A DNA stretch of 64,000 nt from Wenxinia saemankumensis (GCF_900141735.1 NZ_FQYO01000001.1:124001-188000), one strand, 5' to 3'. Positions 34,855 through 44,546 are shown, numbered from the stretch's first letter. A program made the numbers and translations. The notes: generated from the letters alone by a model not told the origin.

Positions 34855-35826
34855 ATGCCCGTCGTTCACTACGATTCCGAAGCCGTGGAGGGGGAAGCCC
34901 TGCCGCCCACCCGCCGCCGCTTCACCCGGCGGGGGGCGTGGATCTCGTTCCTGCTGATCCCGCCCATCGCGGTGATGGCGCTGTTCGTCGTCTACCCGAT
35001 TCTCTCGGCGCTGGCCTATGCCTTCTACGACTGGACGGGCCTGCGGCGCGAAGGCTTCGTCGGGCTCGAGAACTTCCGCCGCGTCCTGTTCGAGCCGCCC
35101 TATGCCGCGATCACCTGGAACGCCTTCCAGCACAACGTGATCGTATTCTTCGTGCTGATGGTCGTGCAGAACGGCGTCGGCTTCCTCCTGGCCTGGTGCC
35201 TCTGGCGCGAGCTGCCGGGCGCGCGGTTCCACCGCGTCGCGGTCTTCCTGCCGGTCGTGCTGTCGACCGTCATCATCGGCTACATGTGGAAGCTCTTCTT
35301 CCACCCGATCTTCGGCGTGGTGAACCAGCTTCTGGAGCTCGTCGGCCTCGGCGCGCTGGCCCAGCCCTGGCTGGGGCAGTCGGACACCGCGCTCGGCGCG
35401 CTGATCCTCGTCAACGCCTGGGCCTGGGTCGGTTTTCCGACGCTGGTCTTCCTCGCCGGTCTGCAGCGCATCCCGACCGAGGTACTGGAGGCCGCGCGGA
35501 TGGAGACGGACAGCGAGTGGACCATCACCCGCAGGATCGTCTGGCCGCTGGTCGCCCCCTCGACCACGGTCGTGTTCATCCTGCTCTTCATCGGCTCGTT
35601 CAACTGGTTCGAGCTGCCCTACATCATGGTCGGCCTCGACGGCTCTCCCTTCGGGTCGACCGACGTGCTCGGCCTCGTCTTCTACCGGACCGCCTTCGGC
35701 AACGTCTCGGCCGGGGTCCAGGATTTCGGCCTCGGCTCGGCGCTGGCGGTGCTGATGTTCCTCTTCATCGCCGTCTTCGCCACCGGCTGGACGCTCTACC
35801 TGCGAAAGAGGGAGCTCGACGTATGA
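34855..35826 (+). CDS. Sugar ABC transporter permease (MalF/UgpA type)
   Basis: A 323-residue inner-membrane permease with six main helices (first at about 36-58). The cytoplasmic coupling (EAA) motif reads EVLEAARMETDSEWTITRRI (about 213-232). An ATG at 34855 gives MPVVHYDSEA; a TTG 6 codons upstream is a weaker alternative. It pairs with the next gene, overlapping by ATGA (35823-35826), to form the importer channel. Confidence 0.92.
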   Translation: MPVVHYDSEAVEGEALPPTRRRFTRRGAWISFLLIPPIAVMALFVVYPILSALAYAFYDWTGLRREGFVGLENFRRVLFEPPYAAITWNAFQHNVIVFFVLMVVQNGVGFLLAWCLWRELPGARFHRVAVFLPVVLSTVIIGYMWKLFFHPIFGVVNQLLELVGLGALAQPWLGQSDTALGALILVNAWAWVGFPTLVFLAGLQRIPTEVLEAARMETDSEWTITRRIVWPLVAPSTTVVFILLFIGSFNWFELPYIMVGLDGSPFGSTDVLGLVFYRTAFGNVSAGVQDFGLGSALAVLMFLFIAVFATGWTLYLRKRELDV

Positions 35827-36695
35827 GCGTGGCGGCGGACGAACGGCACGGGGACCGGGGGGGCAGGGGGATCCTCTCGACCTACGGGCGCGACGGGCTG
35901 ATCCAGATCGTGCTGATCGCCAACAGCGTCATCATGCTGTTCCCGGTCGTCATCATGGTCTTCTCCGGGTTCAAGACGAACATGGAGATCTTCCAGGCGC
36001 CGTTCCGGATCCCCGACTTCACCGATATCGGCAATTTCGTCACCATGGCGACGCAGACCAACTTCCTGCGCTACCTGCTCAACTCGCTCTTGGTCACGGG
36101 CACGGCGCTGCTGGCGACGGGGATCCTCGGCATCATGGCGGCCTACGCGCTGGCCCGCTACACCTTCGCCGGCGCCTCCTTCATCCTGCTCTTCTTCATG
36201 TCGGGGCTGATGCTGCCGCTGAAGCTCGCCGTGATCCCGCTCTTCATCCTGTTCCGCGACCTCGGCATCCTAGACAGCTACTGGGCGCTGATCGCGATCT
36301 ACACCGCGATGGGCCTGCCCTCGACGGTCTTCATCCTGACCGGCTTCATCCGCACCCTGCCGAGCGAGCTCGAGGACGCGGCGCGGATGGACGGGGCCTC
36401 GGAGGCGCGGATCCTGTGGCAGATCATGCTGCCGCTCTGCCGGCCGGCGCTGGTCATCGCGGGGATCTACAACCTCGTGCCGATCTGGAACGACTTCTTC
36501 TTCCCGCTGGTCTTCATCCAGACCGACGCGCTCAAGACGCTGCCGCAGGGGCTGACCACCTTCATCGGGGAATACTCGACCGATTATGGCGCGATGTTCG
36601 CGGGGCTGACCCTGGCGGCGGCGCCGATCACGCTGCTCTACATCGCGCTCAGCCGGCAGTTCATCAACGGCATGACCTCGGGCGCGGTGAAGTGA
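35823..36695 (+). CDS. Sugar ABC transporter permease (MalG/UgpE type)
   Basis: A 290-residue inner-membrane permease with six helices (first at about 25-48). The EAA coupling motif is ELEDAARMDGASEARILWQI (about 183-202). It is the second channel subunit. Both ends overlap neighbours: ATGA with the first permease and GTGA (36692-36695) with nanE, so transport and catabolic genes are translationally linked. Confidence 0.92.
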   Translation: MSVAADERHGDRGGRGILSTYGRDGLIQIVLIANSVIMLFPVVIMVFSGFKTNMEIFQAPFRIPDFTDIGNFVTMATQTNFLRYLLNSLLVTGTALLATGILGIMAAYALARYTFAGASFILLFFMSGLMLPLKLAVIPLFILFRDLGILDSYWALIAIYTAMGLPSTVFILTGFIRTLPSELEDAARMDGASEARILWQIMLPLCRPALVIAGIYNLVPIWNDFFFPLVFIQTDALKTLPQGLTTFIGEYSTDYGAMFAGLTLAAAPITLLYIALSRQFINGMTSGAVK

Positions 36696-37339
36696 TCCTG
36701 CGGTCCGGCCTGATCGTCTCGGCCCAGGCGCGGGCCGACAACCCGCTGCACGGGCCGGTCCACATGGCGGCGATGGCCCGCGCGGCGGAACAGGCGGGCG
36801 CGGTCGCGATCCGTGCGAACGGAGGGGCCGACATCGCCGCGATCCGGGACGCGGTCGGCCTGCCGGTCCTCGGCATCGTCAAGCGGCTGGACAGCGGCGA
36901 TCCCGTCTACATCACGCCCGACCTCGCGGCGGTGGAGGAGGCGGCCTCGGCCGGCGCGCAGGTCATCGGCCTCGACGCGACGGACCGGCCCCGCGCGACT
37001 CCGTGGCGGGAGGTGCTGGGGGCGATACATGCCGCCGGATGCGAAAGCTTCGCCGACATTTCCACCTTCGACGAGGGCATGGCGGCGGCCGAGGCGGGGG
37101 CAGCCTATGTCGGCACCACGCTTGCCGGTCATACCGAGGCGACGCGGGGCCGCAGCCCCGACCTCGCCCTCGTGGAGCGGCTGGCCCGGGCGGGCGTCAG
37201 GGTCGTGGCGGAAGGCGGGTTCGACACGCCGGCCCTGGCGGCGGAGGCGATGGCGCGCGGCGCCCATGCCGTCGTCGTCGGCACCGCGATCACCAATCCG
37301 CGCGAGATCACGCGCGGCTTCGTCCGGGCGCTGGCGTGA
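36692..37339 (+). CDS. nanE: N-acetylmannosamine-6-phosphate 2-epimerase NanE
   Basis: A 215-residue TIM-barrel protein of the NanE family, interconverting ManNAc-6-phosphate and GlcNAc-6-phosphate. Family motifs: LIVSAQARADNPLHGP, AIRANGGADI, GIVKRLD (catalytic Lys region), VIGLDATDRPRP-like segment, FADISTFDEG and VVAEGGFDTP (catalytic Glu region). The start is GTG at 36692, fixed by the GTGA overlap and the missing alternatives. NanE usually serves sialic acid use, but no nanA or other sialic acid genes are in the window; here it sits with MurQ and a kinase. Confidence 0.92.
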   Translation: MILRSGLIVSAQARADNPLHGPVHMAAMARAAEQAGAVAIRANGGADIAAIRDAVGLPVLGIVKRLDSGDPVYITPDLAAVEEAASAGAQVIGLDATDRPRATPWREVLGAIHAAGCESFADISTFDEGMAAAEAGAAYVGTTLAGHTEATRGRSPDLALVERLARAGVRVVAEGGFDTPALAAEAMARGAHAVVVGTAITNPREITRGFVRALA

Positions 37340-38223
37340 CGCGCGCCCTCGGCGTCGACGTGGGCGGCACCGCCGCGCGCTGGGTGCTGCTGGACGGGGA
37401 TCGCGAGGTTGCGCGCGGCGCGGCGCCGGGGGCGACGGGGCATCCCTCCGCGGCCGCCCGCGCCCGGCTCGCCGAGAGCCTGCGCCTCATCCGGGGAGCG
37501 CTCCCCGCGGCGCCGGACGCGGCGGGGTTCGGCATCACCGGGGCGGGGATCCCGCCCGATCCTGCGCTGACGCCGATCCTGGCGGAACTCCTCGGCCTGC
37601 CCGAGACTGCGCTCTGGATCGCCAACGACATCGTCCTTGCCTGGCACGGCGCCTTTCCGCAGGGCGGGCCGGGGCACCTGATCTCCAGCGGGACCGGCTC
37701 GGTCGGGGTGGCGATCACCGCCAAAGGGCCGGTCGTCGTCGGCGGGCGGGGCACGCTGATCGACGATGCGGGCTCCGGCGCCTGGCTGGCGCTGCGCGCG
37801 CTCGACCTCGTCCTGCGGGACGTGGACGAGGGCCGGGCGGAGACGCCGCTCCACCACGCCTTTGCCGCCCGGATCGGCTCGCTGGAGCGCGGAGCGGTCA
37901 CGGCCGCGATCTATGGCGGCGAGCGGGGCGAGGTGGCCCGCCTCGCCCCCGCGGTGGCGGAGGCGGCCGCGGCGGGGGACGCCCGCGCGCGCGATCTGCT
38001 GACCCGCGCGGGGGAGGAGCTGGCCCGCCTCGTGCGTGCGCTCGATGCCTGCGCGGGGCCCGCGCCGGTCGCCCTGATCGGCGGCGCGCTAGCGCTGCAC
38101 CCCGCCATCGGCGCCGCCTTCGACGCGGCGCTGCCGGGCCATACCATCACCAGACCGGGGATCGACGCCGCCGCCACTGCCGCGCGGCGCGCTCTCACGC
38201 TGACACAGACGAGGACGCCATGA
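37336..38223 (+). CDS. BadF/BadG-type amino-sugar kinase (probable GlcNAc kinase)
   Basis: A 295-residue ASKHA-fold kinase of the BadF/BadG/BcrA ATPase family. The first phosphate motif is GVDVGGTAARWVLLDG (about 6-21), the second is SSGTGSVGVA (about 116-125), and IGGAL near the C-terminus is the adenosine motif. Family members linked to murQ phosphorylate GlcNAc (or ManNAc/MurNAc). GTG start at 37336 in a GTGA overlap with nanE; its stop overlaps the murQ ATG. With MurQ, the product GlcNAc-6-phosphate would be the common intermediate. Confidence 0.85.
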   Translation: MTRALGVDVGGTAARWVLLDGDREVARGAAPGATGHPSAAARARLAESLRLIRGALPAAPDAAGFGITGAGIPPDPALTPILAELLGLPETALWIANDIVLAWHGAFPQGGPGHLISSGTGSVGVAITAKGPVVVGGRGTLIDDAGSGAWLALRALDLVLRDVDEGRAETPLHHAFAARIGSLERGAVTAAIYGGERGEVARLAPAVAEAAAAGDARARDLLTRAGEELARLVRALDACAGPAPVALIGGALALHPAIGAAFDAALPGHTITRPGIDAAATAARRALTLTQTRTP

Positions 38224-39101
38224 CTTCCACCGAATCCGCCGCACGCCGCTACCGGGGCATCGAGGGCTGGCCGACCGAGGATCTGGTCGGCGCCATGGTC
38301 GAGGCGCAGATGGCCGCCGTCGCGGCGCTCGGCCCCGCCTCCGGCGCGCTGGCGCGCGCCGTCGACGCGGCGGCCGAGCGGATCGGGCGGGGCGGGCGGC
38401 TGCTCTATCTCGGCGCCGGCACGTCGGGCCGTCTCGCCACGCTCGACGCGGCCGAGCTGCCCCCGACCTACGGCTTCCCGGCCGAGCGCGCCCGCGCCTT
38501 CATCGCGGGGGGCGCGCGCGCCATCACCCATGCGGTCGAGGGGGCCGAGGATGACGGCGCCGCCGGAATCGCGGCGCTGACCGGGGCCGGGATGGGCCCG
38601 GACGACGTGGTGATCGGCGTCGCCGCCTCGGGCCGGACCCCCTTCGTGGTCGAGGCGGTCCGCCATGCCCGGGCGGCGGGCGTGCTCACCGTCGCGGTCC
38701 TGAACAATCCCGCCGGCGCGCTGGCCGAGGCGGCGGAGATCCCGATCGTTGCCGCGACCGGAGCCGAGATCGTCGCCGGCTCCACCCGGATGAAGGCGGG
38801 CACCGCGCAGAAGGCCGCGCTGACCTGCCTCTCGACCGGGATCTTCGTCCGGCTCGGCTATGTCTGGCGCGGCCGGATGGTCGAGATGGGCCCGACCAAC
38901 GACAAGCTGCGCGAACGGGCCGAGCGCATGGTCGCCGACCTCGCGGACGTCCACCCCGAGGAGGCGCGCGAGGCGCTGGCCCGGGCCCACGGCTCGATCA
39001 AGGTGGCGCTCGTCACGCTGGAGAAGGGCTGCGATCCCGCCGAGGCGCAGCGCCTGCTCGACGAAGCCGGGGGGCGCCTGCCCAGCGTCCTCGGCGCCTG
39101 A
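38220..39101 (+). CDS. murQ: N-acetylmuramic acid 6-phosphate etherase MurQ
   Basis: A 293-residue SIS-domain etherase that removes D-lactate from MurNAc-6-phosphate to give GlcNAc-6-phosphate. The hallmark GRLLYLGAGTSGRLATLDAAELPPTYG (given in part) spans about 58-84, followed by AITHAVEGAEDD and GVAASGRTPFV. The second half has GAEIVAGSTRMKAGTAQK and MVEMGPTNDKLRERA. Length is normal. It ends the importer operon and faces the GntR gene, with a 9-bp hairpin between. Confidence 0.96.
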   Translation: MTSTESAARRYRGIEGWPTEDLVGAMVEAQMAAVAALGPASGALARAVDAAAERIGRGGRLLYLGAGTSGRLATLDAAELPPTYGFPAERARAFIAGGARAITHAVEGAEDDGAAGIAALTGAGMGPDDVVIGVAASGRTPFVVEAVRHARAAGVLTVAVLNNPAGALAEAAEIPIVAATGAEIVAGSTRMKAGTAQKAALTCLSTGIFVRLGYVWRGRMVEMGPTNDKLRERAERMVADLADVHPEEAREALARAHGSIKVALVTLEKGCDPAEAQRLLDEAGGRLPSVLGA

Positions 39102-39313
39102 TCCGCGATCCCCGCGCGGCGCGGCGGCGGGGGCCGGGCGCGTCTTCCCCCCTTTGCAGGGTCTGCAAATACCGTGGCGGCCGCGCCTCACGGGCGGACC
39201 GCCAAGAAGGGGGCCACCGCGCCGCCCCGCAGCCCATCCGCCCCGGGACCACGGCGGGCCGACGACGCAGACTGAAGCGCCTGGCAGGCACCGTAGCACA
39301 CCCGCCCCGCCGG

Positions 39314-39343
39314 CCCGGACCGATCGCCTCCGACCGGTCCGGG
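39314..39343. terminator. Hairpin between convergent murQ and gntR
   Basis: CCCGGACCG (39314-39322) pairs perfectly with CGGTCCGGG (39335-39343) around a 12-nt loop. No T-run on either side, so termination here would be weak or Rho-assisted. The rest of 39102-39360 has no gene. Confidence 0.4.
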
Positions 39344-39360
39344 GGCCCGGACTCCGCGCC

Positions 39361-40119
39361 TCAGCCGCCCAGCGTCAGCTCGGCCATGAAATCGTAGCGG
39401 TCGCCGCGATAGGCCGAGGTGGTCACCTCGATGGCGCGCCCGCTGTCGAGGAAGGACCGCCGCTCGATCCGCAGGACGGGCAGGGGGGCGGCGTCGCCCC
39501 CGACCAGCAGGCGCGCCTCGCCGGGTGTCGCGATCCCGGCATGCAGGCGCTGCAGCGCCCGCGCCGGGGCCTGCCCGGCCGCGCGCAGCGCGTCGTAGAG
39601 AGAGGCGCCGACCTCCACCGCGCCCAGGGCGGCGGCGGGGACCACGGCATGCTCGATGGCGAGCGGCTCGCCCTCGGCCATCCTGACCCGGTCGAGGCGG
39701 AAGACCTTCTCGCCCGGCGCGAGGCCGAGCTTGAGCACCTCGGACGGGGTCGGGAAGGCGATCTCGCGGCGCAGCTCCTGGCTGGTCGTGTCCGCGCCGC
39801 GCCGCTTCATGTCCTCGGTGAAGCCGAGCAGGATCGAGAGCGGTTGGTCGATCTGGGCCGCCACGAAATTGCCCGCGCCACGCTTGCGCTGGACGAGGCC
39901 CTCCTCCTCCAGCGTGTCGAGCGCCTTGCGGATCGTGACGCGCGACAGGCCGGTGGCCTGCGTCATCGCCCGCTCCGGCGGAAGGGCGAGGCCGCCCCGC
40001 CATTCGCCCAGCTCGATCAGCCCGCGCATCGCCGAGGCGAGCTGCAGGTAGAGCGGCCCCTGCGCCGCATCGCCCTTGCCCATCGCCTCGGTCAGGCGGT
40101 CCAGCGCCCCGCCGCTCAC
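39361..40119 (-). CDS. GntR-family (HutC subfamily) transcriptional regulator
   Basis: A 252-residue repressor-type protein. The winged helix domain (about 15-80) reads LPPERAMTQATGLSRVTIRKAL, then LEEEGLVQRKRGAGNFV. A UTRA effector domain follows (about 95-245), the arrangement of HutC members that sense amino sugars such as GlcNAc-6-phosphate. The start is GTG at 40119 in a GTGA overlap with the permease; an ATG at 40083 would remove 12 residues. As last gene of the peptide-importer operon and neighbour of murQ it likely controls both operons through the TTGGT repeats. Confidence 0.88.
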   Translation of the reverse strand: MSGGALDRLTEAMGKGDAAQGPLYLQLASAMRGLIELGEWRGGLALPPERAMTQATGLSRVTIRKALDTLEEEGLVQRKRGAGNFVAAQIDQPLSILLGFTEDMKRRGADTTSQELRREIAFPTPSEVLKLGLAPGEKVFRLDRVRMAEGEPLAIEHAVVPAAALGAVEVGASLYDALRAAGQAPARALQRLHAGIATPGEARLLVGGDAAPLPVLRIERRSFLDSGRAIEVTTSAYRGDRYDFMAELTLGG

Positions 40120-40952
40120 GAGGCCGCCCTCAGCCGGGGGTCGAGCGTGTCGCGCAGCGCATCGCCCAGCAGGTTGAACCCGAAGGACAGGAACAGGATC
40201 GCGAGCCCGGCGAAGATGCCGGGCCAGGGCGCGAGTCGCAGGAAGTTGCGCCCCTCGGACAGCATGAGGCCGAGCGAGGGGGTCGGCGGCTGCGCCCCCA
40301 GGCCGAGGAAGGAGAGCGAGGCCTCGACCAGGATCGCGGCCGAGAGCAGCAGCGAGGTCTGCACCAGCACGATCGAGACGAGGTTGGGCAGGATGTGGGA
40401 GAGCACGATCCGCGCGCCCCCCGCGCCCACGGCCCGCGCGCCGGCGACGTATTCGCTCTCGCAGATCACCAGCGCCGGGCCGCGAAGCAGCCGCGCGAAG
40501 ATCGGGGTGTAGACCACCGCGATGGCGATGGCCGCGCTCCACGCATTCGGGCCGAGGACCGCGATCACGCCGATGGCGAGCAGCAGGATCGGGAAGGCGA
40601 AGACCACGTCCATCAGGCGCATGGTGATCCGGTCCCACCATCCCCCCAGATAGGCGGACAGGATCCCGATCGTGCCGCCGATCACCAGCGCGATCCCGAC
40701 CGAGATCGTGCAGGTGAAGAGAGAGGTGCGGTAGCCCCAGACGATCCGGGCCAGCACGTCGCGTCCCAGCTGGTCGGTGCCGAGAAGGTTCGTGGCGTTC
40801 GGCCCCTTCAGGCGGTTCGCCACGACCTGCGCGAACGGATCCTGGAAGCCGAGCCACGGCGCCAGCAGCGCGACCGCGACCTGGAACACGACGATCCCGC
40901 AGGCGACGGCCAGCAGGGGGCTGCGGCGGAGCGTGGCGACGGCCGCGCTCAT
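40116..40952 (-). CDS. Peptide ABC transporter permease (DppC type)
   Basis: A 278-residue inner-membrane permease of the dipeptide/oligopeptide/nickel group. The DppC-type [19 protein letters not shown] stretch (about 54-72) precedes the main helices, and the coupling motif reads [20 protein letters not shown] (about 167-186). It overlaps its partner permease by ATGA (40949-40952) and the regulator by GTGA. With the binding protein and the two divergent ATPases it completes one importer, probably for muropeptides given the surrounding genes. Confidence 0.92.
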   Translation of the reverse strand: MSAAVATLRRSPLLAVACGIVVFQVAVALLAPWLGFQDPFAQVVANRLKGPNATNLLGTDQLGRDVLARIVWGYRTSLFTCTISVGIALVIGGTIGILSAYLGGWWDRITMRLMDVVFAFPILLLAIGVIAVLGPNAWSAAIAIAVVYTPIFARLLRGPALVICESEYVAGARAVGAGGARIVLSHILPNLVSIVLVQTSLLLSAAILVEASLSFLGLGAQPPTPSLGLMLSEGRNFLRLAPWPGIFAGLAILFLSFGFNLLGDALRDTLDPRLRAAS

Positions 40953-41899
40953 CGCCGCACCCGGGGGTCGAGCACCGCGTAGAGCAGGTCGACCGCAAAG
41001 TTCACGAAGACGAAGCTGGCGGTCATCACGAGTATGGTGGCCTGGACGAGCGGGTAGTTCCGCTCGCTGATCGCGCCGAGCACCAGCCGGCCGAGGCCGG
41101 GAATGGCGAAGACCTGCTCGACCACGATGGCGCCCCCCAGCATGTAGCCGACCGCCACGCCGACCGAGGTGACATAGGGGATGAGCGCGTTGCGCAGGGC
41201 GTGGACATAGGTCACGCGCCGCGCGCTCGCCCCCTTGGCGCGGGCGGTCCGGACGTAATCCTGCCCCATCGCGTCGAGCATGGCCGAACGGACGAGGCGC
41301 GACAGGTTCGCCAGCATCGGCAGCGACAGCGCGATCACCGGCAGGACCATGCGCTGCAGGTTGCCGAGCGGATCCTCGGTGAAGGGGACGTAGCCGAGGA
41401 CGGACAGGCCCGGAAAGGCGGAGGTGACGACGAGGATCGACAGGATCCCCAGCCAGAAGGACGGGATCGTCAGCCCGGCGATGGCGCCCACCCGGACCGC
41501 CACCTCCGCCCCCGACCCGCGCGCGCGGGCCATGAAGGCGCCGATTGGGATCGACAGGCCCGCCCCGACCAGCGTGGCGAGCAGCGTCAGCTCGAGCGTC
41601 GGCCACATCGCGGCGGCGATCTCGGCCGAGACCGGGCGCCCGGTCCAGATCGAGGTGCCGAAATCGAGCCGGGCGGCGCCCGAAAGCCAGTCCCAGTACT
41701 GCACCAGCAGCGGCTGATCGAGGCCGACGCGGGCCCGCAGCTCGGCCACCCGCTCCGGCGTGATCTCGGTATTGGCGCCGAGCATGATCTGCACCGCGTC
41801 CCCGGGCACCAGCCGGATCATCGAGAATACGATGAAGCTGACGCCCAGAAGGACGAGCGCGAGGTCGAGGACCCGGCCGAGGAGGAAACGCGTGCGCAT
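40949..41899 (-). CDS. Peptide ABC transporter permease (DppB type)
   Basis: A 316-residue inner-membrane permease. The N-terminal helix with SFIVFSMIRLVPGDA, the LRARVGLDQPLLVQYWDWL loop and the C-terminal EQVFAIPGLGRLVLGAI segment are characteristic of DppB/OppB. The coupling motif is DYVRTARAKGASARRVTYVH (about 212-231). It lies 48 bp downstream of the binding-protein gene. Confidence 0.93.
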   Translation of the reverse strand: MRTRFLLGRVLDLALVLLGVSFIVFSMIRLVPGDAVQIMLGANTEITPERVAELRARVGLDQPLLVQYWDWLSGAARLDFGTSIWTGRPVSAEIAAAMWPTLELTLLATLVGAGLSIPIGAFMARARGSGAEVAVRVGAIAGLTIPSFWLGILSILVVTSAFPGLSVLGYVPFTEDPLGNLQRMVLPVIALSLPMLANLSRLVRSAMLDAMGQDYVRTARAKGASARRVTYVHALRNALIPYVTSVGVAVGYMLGGAIVVEQVFAIPGLGRLVLGAISERNYPLVQATILVMTASFVFVNFAVDLLYAVLDPRVRR

Positions 41900-41947
41900 C
41901 GGGGAAGTCCCGGGCGGCGCGGGGCAGGGCCCGCGACGCCCCTGTCG

Positions 41948-43441
41948 TCACTCGGCGACGTCGATCGTCGCGATGTCGGCGATACGGCCGATCGGGCTGA
42001 TCGTGTAGCCGCTCACCCCCTCGGCCACGGCGGCCGACAGGTCGGCATAGGCGATATGCGCGACCGGCCCCTCGCAGGCGAGCTTGCGCTGGATCTCGTC
42101 GTAGATCTCCTTACGCGCCTCCGTGCCCGTCAGGCTGCGCGCCTCGTCCAGCATCGCGTCGAGCTCGTCGTCGGCATACTGGAAGACGTTGGTCGAGCCG
42201 CCGCCGAAAAAGGTGCGGTAGAAGTAGAGGTCGGGGTCCACGTTACCGCCGTTGGCGCTGACGAACATGTCGAAATTGCCGTTGCGCCAGTCCTGCACGA
42301 AGGTGCCGATCTCCTGGTTCTCGAGCGTCAGCTCGAACCCGCCGGCGGCGAGCTGCTGCTGGGCGACCTGCGCGATGTCGCGCGCGTCCTGCCGGGGCAG
42401 GACGATCATGCGGACCTGGACCGGCGTCTCGACACCCGCCTCCTCCAGCAGGGCCGTCGCCGCGTCGACATCGGTCGTGTAGCAGTCGAATTCCGACACA
42501 TCGAGCGCCCAGGAGGTCAGCGCGGGCGAGAGCGGCCCGGCCGGCACCCCGGCGCCGAACAGCGCGGCGTCGATGATCTCCTGCCGGTTGAGCAGCAGGT
42601 TCACCGCGCGGCGCACCTCCGGCTGGTCGAAGGGGGGAACGGAGGCGTTCATGCCGATCAGCGTGTAGGCGAGATCGCGGGTGGTCTGGATGTTCAGGTC
42701 CGGCTGGCCCTCCAGCATCAACGCGGTGGCGGGGTCGATGGTGGGAAGAAGGTCGTAATCGCCCGAGAGCAGGCCCGCCTGCGCGGTCGCGCTTTCGGGC
42801 ACGAAGTGGAAGCGCACCTCGTCCAGCGCCGGCTGCCCCTCCACCCGGTATCCGTCGAAGGCGGTGAGGGAGATGTATCCGTTGGGCTGCCATTCCTCGA
42901 AGCGGAACGGGCCGGTGCCGACCGGTGTCTGCTGCAGCGCCTCGGGATCGGTCTCGAACTCGGCGGGGACGATCGCGATGCCCGCGAGCGAGGCGAGGAG
43001 CGGCGCGAAGGGGGCGGAAAGCGTCAGCTCGACCGTCGTGTCGTCCACCGCCTCGATCCCCGTCACGAGGTCGATCCGGCTGGCCAGCGGCGAGGCGATG
43101 TCCTCGGACTGCACCCGGCGGAGCGAGGCGGCCACGTCCTCGGCCGTCAGGGCCGAGCCGTCGTGGAAGGTCGCGCCCTCCACGATGGTGAAGGTGTAGG
43201 TCAGCCCGTCCTCCGAGATCGTCCAGTCGGTCGCGAGGCCGGGCTGCACGTTCAGGTCATTGTCGATGCTCGTCAGCCCCTCGTAGATCGCGGGCGAGGC
43301 GATGAGGACCGAGTTGAACGCGGTGACCAGATGCGGGTCGAGCCCCGCCGGCGGCACGTCGAGCGCGACGTCGAGCGTCTGGGCGGCCGCGGCGGCGCCG
43401 ATCAGGCAGGCGGTGGAGGCAAGAAGGGTGGTGCGGATCAT
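41948..43441 (-). CDS. Peptide ABC transporter substrate-binding protein (family 5)
   Basis: A 497-residue periplasmic binding protein of the DppA/OppA family. The signal peptide ends at AAAAA (about residue 21). The mature start is QTLDVALDVPPAGLDPHLV, with the LATDWTISEDGLTYTFTI and GTGPFRFEEW motifs typical of the family. Related proteins bind murein peptides (MppA, OppA); the linked AnmK, MurQ and serine hydrolase make a muropeptide the likely ligand, but this is inference. The ATG at 43441 starts the signal peptide. Its promoter shares 43442-43595 with the divergent ATPases. Confidence 0.9.
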   Translation of the reverse strand: MIRTTLLASTACLIGAAAAAQTLDVALDVPPAGLDPHLVTAFNSVLIASPAIYEGLTSIDNDLNVQPGLATDWTISEDGLTYTFTIVEGATFHDGSALTAEDVAASLRRVQSEDIASPLASRIDLVTGIEAVDDTTVELTLSAPFAPLLASLAGIAIVPAEFETDPEALQQTPVGTGPFRFEEWQPNGYISLTAFDGYRVEGQPALDEVRFHFVPESATAQAGLLSGDYDLLPTIDPATALMLEGQPDLNIQTTRDLAYTLIGMNASVPPFDQPEVRRAVNLLLNRQEIIDAALFGAGVPAGPLSPALTSWALDVSEFDCYTTDVDAATALLEEAGVETPVQVRMIVLPRQDARDIAQVAQQQLAAGGFELTLENQEIGTFVQDWRNGNFDMFVSANGGNVDPDLYFYRTFFGGGSTNVFQYADDELDAMLDEARSLTGTEARKEIYDEIQRKLACEGPVAHIAYADLSAAVAEGVSGYTISPIGRIADIATIDVAE

Positions 43442-43503
43442 GGCGGCATCCTCTGCTGGCGCGGGGCCGCTCTCCCGGCGGCCTCTTCCATCCCGCGTCT
43501 GAT

Positions 43504-43519
43504 ACCAATACCGGACCAA
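43504..43519 (-). promoter_or_regulatory. Candidate operator B: TTGGT-N6-TTGGT (minus strand)
   Basis: ACCAA at 43504-43508 and at 43515-43519 are, on the minus strand, TTGGT CCGGTA TTGGT, the same 11-bp-period direct repeat as at 32386-32401. A third single ACCAA is at 43548-43552. The site lies between the divergent binding-protein gene (43441) and ATPase gene (43596), so one regulator could control both directions. Confidence 0.55.
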
Positions 43520-43595
43520 CGCTGGACAGTGGTCACGCTATGGCATTACCAATGACCTGTCCAGCGAGACCGCTGCCCTGTCCCGAGGCCCCCCT

Positions 43596-44546
43596 TTGTC
43601 CGACCCGCTCCTGTCCATCGAGGACCTGCAGATCTCTGCCGGCGGCAAGGCCGTGGTAGAGGAGGTGAACCTCTCGATCGCGCCGGGCGAGATGGTCGGC
43701 CTCGTCGGCGAATCGGGCTGCGGGAAGTCGGTGACGGCGCTGTCGGTCCTGCGCCTGCTGGCCGAGCCGCAGATCGGCGTCACCGGCGGGCGGCTGATCT
43801 ATGACGGGACCGACCTGCGGACCCTGCCCGAGAAGCGGATGGAGGCGATCCGCGGCGACGAGATCGCGATGATCTTCCAGGAGCCGATGACCTCGCTCAA
43901 CCCGGTCTTCACCATCGGCGCGCAGATGGCGGAATCGCTGCGCCTGCATCGCCGCCTCTCGGCCCGCGCCGCGCGGGACGAGGCCGGGGCGCTGCTGGCC
44001 CGGGTCGGCATCCCGGCGCCGCAGGCCGCGCTCGACCGCTACCCGCACGAGATGTCGGGCGGCCAGCGCCAGCGCGCGATGATCGCCATCGCGCTCGCCT
44101 GCGGGCCGCGCCTGCTCGTCGCGGACGAGCCGACGACGGCGCTCGACGTCACCGTGCAGGCGCAGATCCTCGACCTTCTCGACGGGCTGCGGCGTGAGAC
44201 CGGGATGGCGGTGCTGCTGATCACCCACGATCTCGGCGTGGTCTCGCAATATTGCGACCGGGTCGCGGTCATGTATGGCGGCCGCATCGTCGAGGAGGCG
44301 GCCGCCGAGACGCTCTTCGCCGCGCCGCGGCACCGCTATACCGAGGCGCTGCTCGCCACGATCCCCGCCGCCAATGCGCCGGGGGCGAAACTGCCCGCGA
44401 TCCCCGGCCTCGTCCCGCCGCCGGGCCAGCGCCCGCCCGGCTGCGCCTTCGCGCCGCGCTGCCGCCACGTGATCGAGCGCTGCCGGACCGAGATGCCCCC
44501 GCTGGACGGCGACGCCCACAAGGCCCGCTGCTGGAACCCCGCATGA
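43596..44546 (+). CDS. Peptide ABC transporter ATP-binding protein (DppD type)
   Basis: A 316-residue ATPase. Walker [10 protein letters not shown] (about 38-46), signature [10 protein letters not shown], Walker [16 protein letters not shown] and the H-loop ITHDLGVVS are intact. A C-terminal oligopeptide-transporter extension includes the cysteine-bearing [15 protein letters not shown], where a 4Fe-4S cluster binds in some relatives. The start is TTG at 43596, with GAGG at 43585-43588 as ribosome site. It pairs with the next gene (ATGA overlap) and the divergent permeases. Confidence 0.92.
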   Translation: MSDPLLSIEDLQISAGGKAVVEEVNLSIAPGEMVGLVGESGCGKSVTALSVLRLLAEPQIGVTGGRLIYDGTDLRTLPEKRMEAIRGDEIAMIFQEPMTSLNPVFTIGAQMAESLRLHRRLSARAARDEAGALLARVGIPAPQAALDRYPHEMSGGQRQRAMIAIALACGPRLLVADEPTTALDVTVQAQILDLLDGLRRETGMAVLLITHDLGVVSQYCDRVAVMYGGRIVEEAAAETLFAAPRHRYTEALLATIPAANAPGAKLPAIPGLVPPPGQRPPGCAFAPRCRHVIERCRTEMPPLDGDAHKARCWNPA

